Origin: Nocardia wallacei
GTDB lineage: Bacteria; Actinomycetota; Actinomycetes; Mycobacteriales; Mycobacteriaceae
Assembly (NCBI RefSeq): GCF_014466955.1
Contig: NZ_AP023396.1
Span: 6,324,001 to 6,388,000, forward strand
Length of the DNA stretch: 64,000 bases
Direction of reading: 5' to 3'
Part shown: in pieces, positions 40,801-43,800 of the stretch
Layout of the letters: the number at the start of each line of letters is the position of its first letter
How positions within the stretch are numbered: the first letter of the stretch is position 1
The notes under the pieces: model-generated
What the model was told of the DNA's origin: nothing
Databases searched by the model: none
The model's input: the letters and a program-made list of their open reading frames with translations, nothing else
Translations under genes and position numbers: made by a program

Positions 40801-43800
40801 AGCGAAGCCGGTTCGCCGACATATTCATTCGCCGCGCGGGCGGCCGCGCGATGTGGCGGGATCACCACCTGCGCGGGCAGGACATCGTGGATATGGCGGA
40901 AGGACTGCACCGGCTCGGCGTCATGCTGTGGCAGAGGTCGTTTCCCGAATCCATCCTGTCGATCATGCTCCACACGATCGACTCGGCCTTGGTCCAACTG
41001 AGCGAGATAGCAGAGCACGCGGATCACCCGGTGCTAATGGCCGGACTCGACGAAGAAACCCAGGCCAAAGCCCGACTGGTCGAGACGTTCAAGCTCAAAC
41101 ATCCGTATATCGAAGTCACCGGATTCGACACTCCCTACGCGTCGAAACAGGCGGTAGAGGAGATCCTCGGGAAACTGGACGAGCTGTTCGACAAGTACCG
41201 ATACACACCGGGTTACCGGAAACTCAGGACGAACATTCGCGCCGTGCGGATCGAAGTCCTGGGGCGGCCGCGCGCGATCGCGGACCCCCGCTACGACGAG
41301 GCGACGGACACCATCGACGGGTCGGAACTGGTGTTCAATCTCCGGTATGCCATCGATCCGAACGCGACCTCCGCCCAAAGCAACCAGAATGCCACCGATA
41401 ATTGGCATCCGGCGTCGGGTAAGCCGTATGAGGATGACGCACTGCACGAATTCGCGCACGCGATCGACGAAGCTACCGGCGACGAACTCAGCCGGAATCT
41501 TTCGGCCGTTCTGCGCGAAACCTACACCAAGCTGACACGGCTGGGCCTGTACGACAGTTACGAAGATTGGCTCGGCCAACTCCCCGGCCACGCGTACGCC
41601 TCGCCGACCATGAGCCATCGGGCGGCGATGGAAGCACTCGCCGTCGGTTTCGCCGATGCCGAGATCAACGGCACCGTCGTCGGCTCTCCCCAATGGGTGA
41701 TTTACGAATACGTCACGAATCTCGAACCCCCGCGCATACATTGGAGCCTCCGGCTCGGCGACCCCGCCCACCCCGGCACCACCGGATCCATCGGCAGTCG
41801 GCCCTCGGAGGACTCACCCGGCGGCCCGGTCGCGCGCCGGATGACCGGGCTCGGGGGCCGGGACGACGACCAGGCCGGACCGCCCGCCGGTCCCGGGGAG
41901 CGGTTCGCGAAGCTCATCGACGACGGTCTCGCCGACGGCGTGACCCATACCGAACCGTTGCCGGGACCGCCGGGGGTGCGGCTCGAACTGGTGACATTCG
42001 ACAACGGCTACCAGGCAGTCCGGGAGACCTACGGGGATATCGACAGCGCCGCTCGGGAATGGCTGCATTCGATGATGGGCGCTGCGATGGGCGCGCCTGT
42101 CGCCGAGACATGCCTACGGTCCGACGATTACCAGGTCCTGTACCGCGAACTCGTCCCCGGCCGGCCGGCGTCCACCGTCTTGCCGCAGTCCACGGCCCGA
42201 GCCTACGACCACGGCCTGGTGCACGAGGACCTGAGCGAGCAGCAGCGTGAGCTGGCGGCCCGGTTCGGCCCCCTGGACACCCGGCATCTGGCCTCCGCCG
42301 CTGCGGACCTGCTCGGGCTGTTCGACGCGGCCACCGGGACGAGACGCAGCACCCGGCATTGGAACATCGACGCGAACGACGCCGTCTGGGGAGGGCGCGG
42401 CGCGGTCGCCGCCGAGGACACTGGACCGAGCCCCTTCGCCGCGCGGTTCGTGCGGCACGTCGACGGCGCGACGGTGTGGCGCGACCACCACCTTTCGCGG
42501 GCAGACATCACGGACCTTCGTGAGCGCGTGTCCTACGTCGGGGAGCTCATAGAGCAGTGGCACGCCGAACTACCGCGGGCACAACGCGATACGCTGCACG
42601 CCACCCATGCCCGGGTGCTGGCCGCACTGGCCCGGGCCGAGCAGCACGCCGTCCACACTCCGGAGGAGATCTCGCACGTCAGCGGGTTGAGTGCCGACGC
42701 GCAGACCAAGACTCGGCTGGTCGAGAACTTCACGCTGGATCATCCGTACTTCGAGATAGCGGGTTTCGATCACCCCCTGCTGCCCGTGGATGCCGCCCGG
42801 GAAATCCTCGAGACGCTGGACCGACTGCTGTCGAGATTCCGCTACACGCCCGGATTCCGCGGGCTCATGACCAACATCCGCGGACTGCGAATCGACTTCA
42901 TGAACCATCTCGACATCAACGCCGAGACCATCCCCGAAACCATTGCCGACGGCCGCGGCCGAACCCGGTGGATGACGTTCAATCTGCGCCGGGCGGCCGA
43001 CCGAACTCAGGCGCGCAAGGACGACCGCGAAGACCGCGAGGAAGGATTCCACCCGGCCAGCGGCCGTCCCTACCACGACGATGTGGTCCACGAGTTCGCG
43101 CACGCGATCGACCACGCTCTCGGCGGCCGCCTCAGCGAGAATCTCGAGACGGTGTTGCATGAGGCGTGGGAAGCGTTGCAGCGCAACAACATGATCGCCG
43201 AAACGTACCCCGAATGGCTGCGGCGCCTACCGGGCGCGGCTTTCACCCACCGGGCGGCGAAGAAGAAGCTGGACCCATCCGAAGCCCTGGCGGTCGGCTT
43301 CATCGACGTGGAAATCAACGGCGCCGTCCCCGGCACCCCCCAATGGGTCATCCACCACTACGTCACCACCGCGCAACCGCCGAGGATCGGCCAGGCGGGC
43401 GACACGGCCGACGGGCCGAACGAACCGGCGACACCGTGGAGCAGGCGGCGGACCGATTCGCGGTCGAGATCCAATGGCGAGGAAGGCAATCCGCGCACCG
43501 AGGGGCCGAAGGCCACTCCGTGGTCGACTGTCGCGTCCGCCGAGGAAACGAATGTCTCCGGACGGCGGGGAGTTCCGCACCCCCACGGCTACGATCTCGC
43601 CCAGGACTGGTTGCGTGCCGCCCGCGATGGTCTGTCGCGCCTGCCCGAGCAGATGGATGCGACCATCGGATTGCCCGCGGGGACCTGGAGTGCGGTCGAA
43701 CGTGGTGAGCGGCAACTCACCATCGAGGAGATGCGTATTCTGATGCGGCGGGAGCCGTCGATTCGACGACTGTATGCGCCGCTGGCGCAACACTTCTTCC

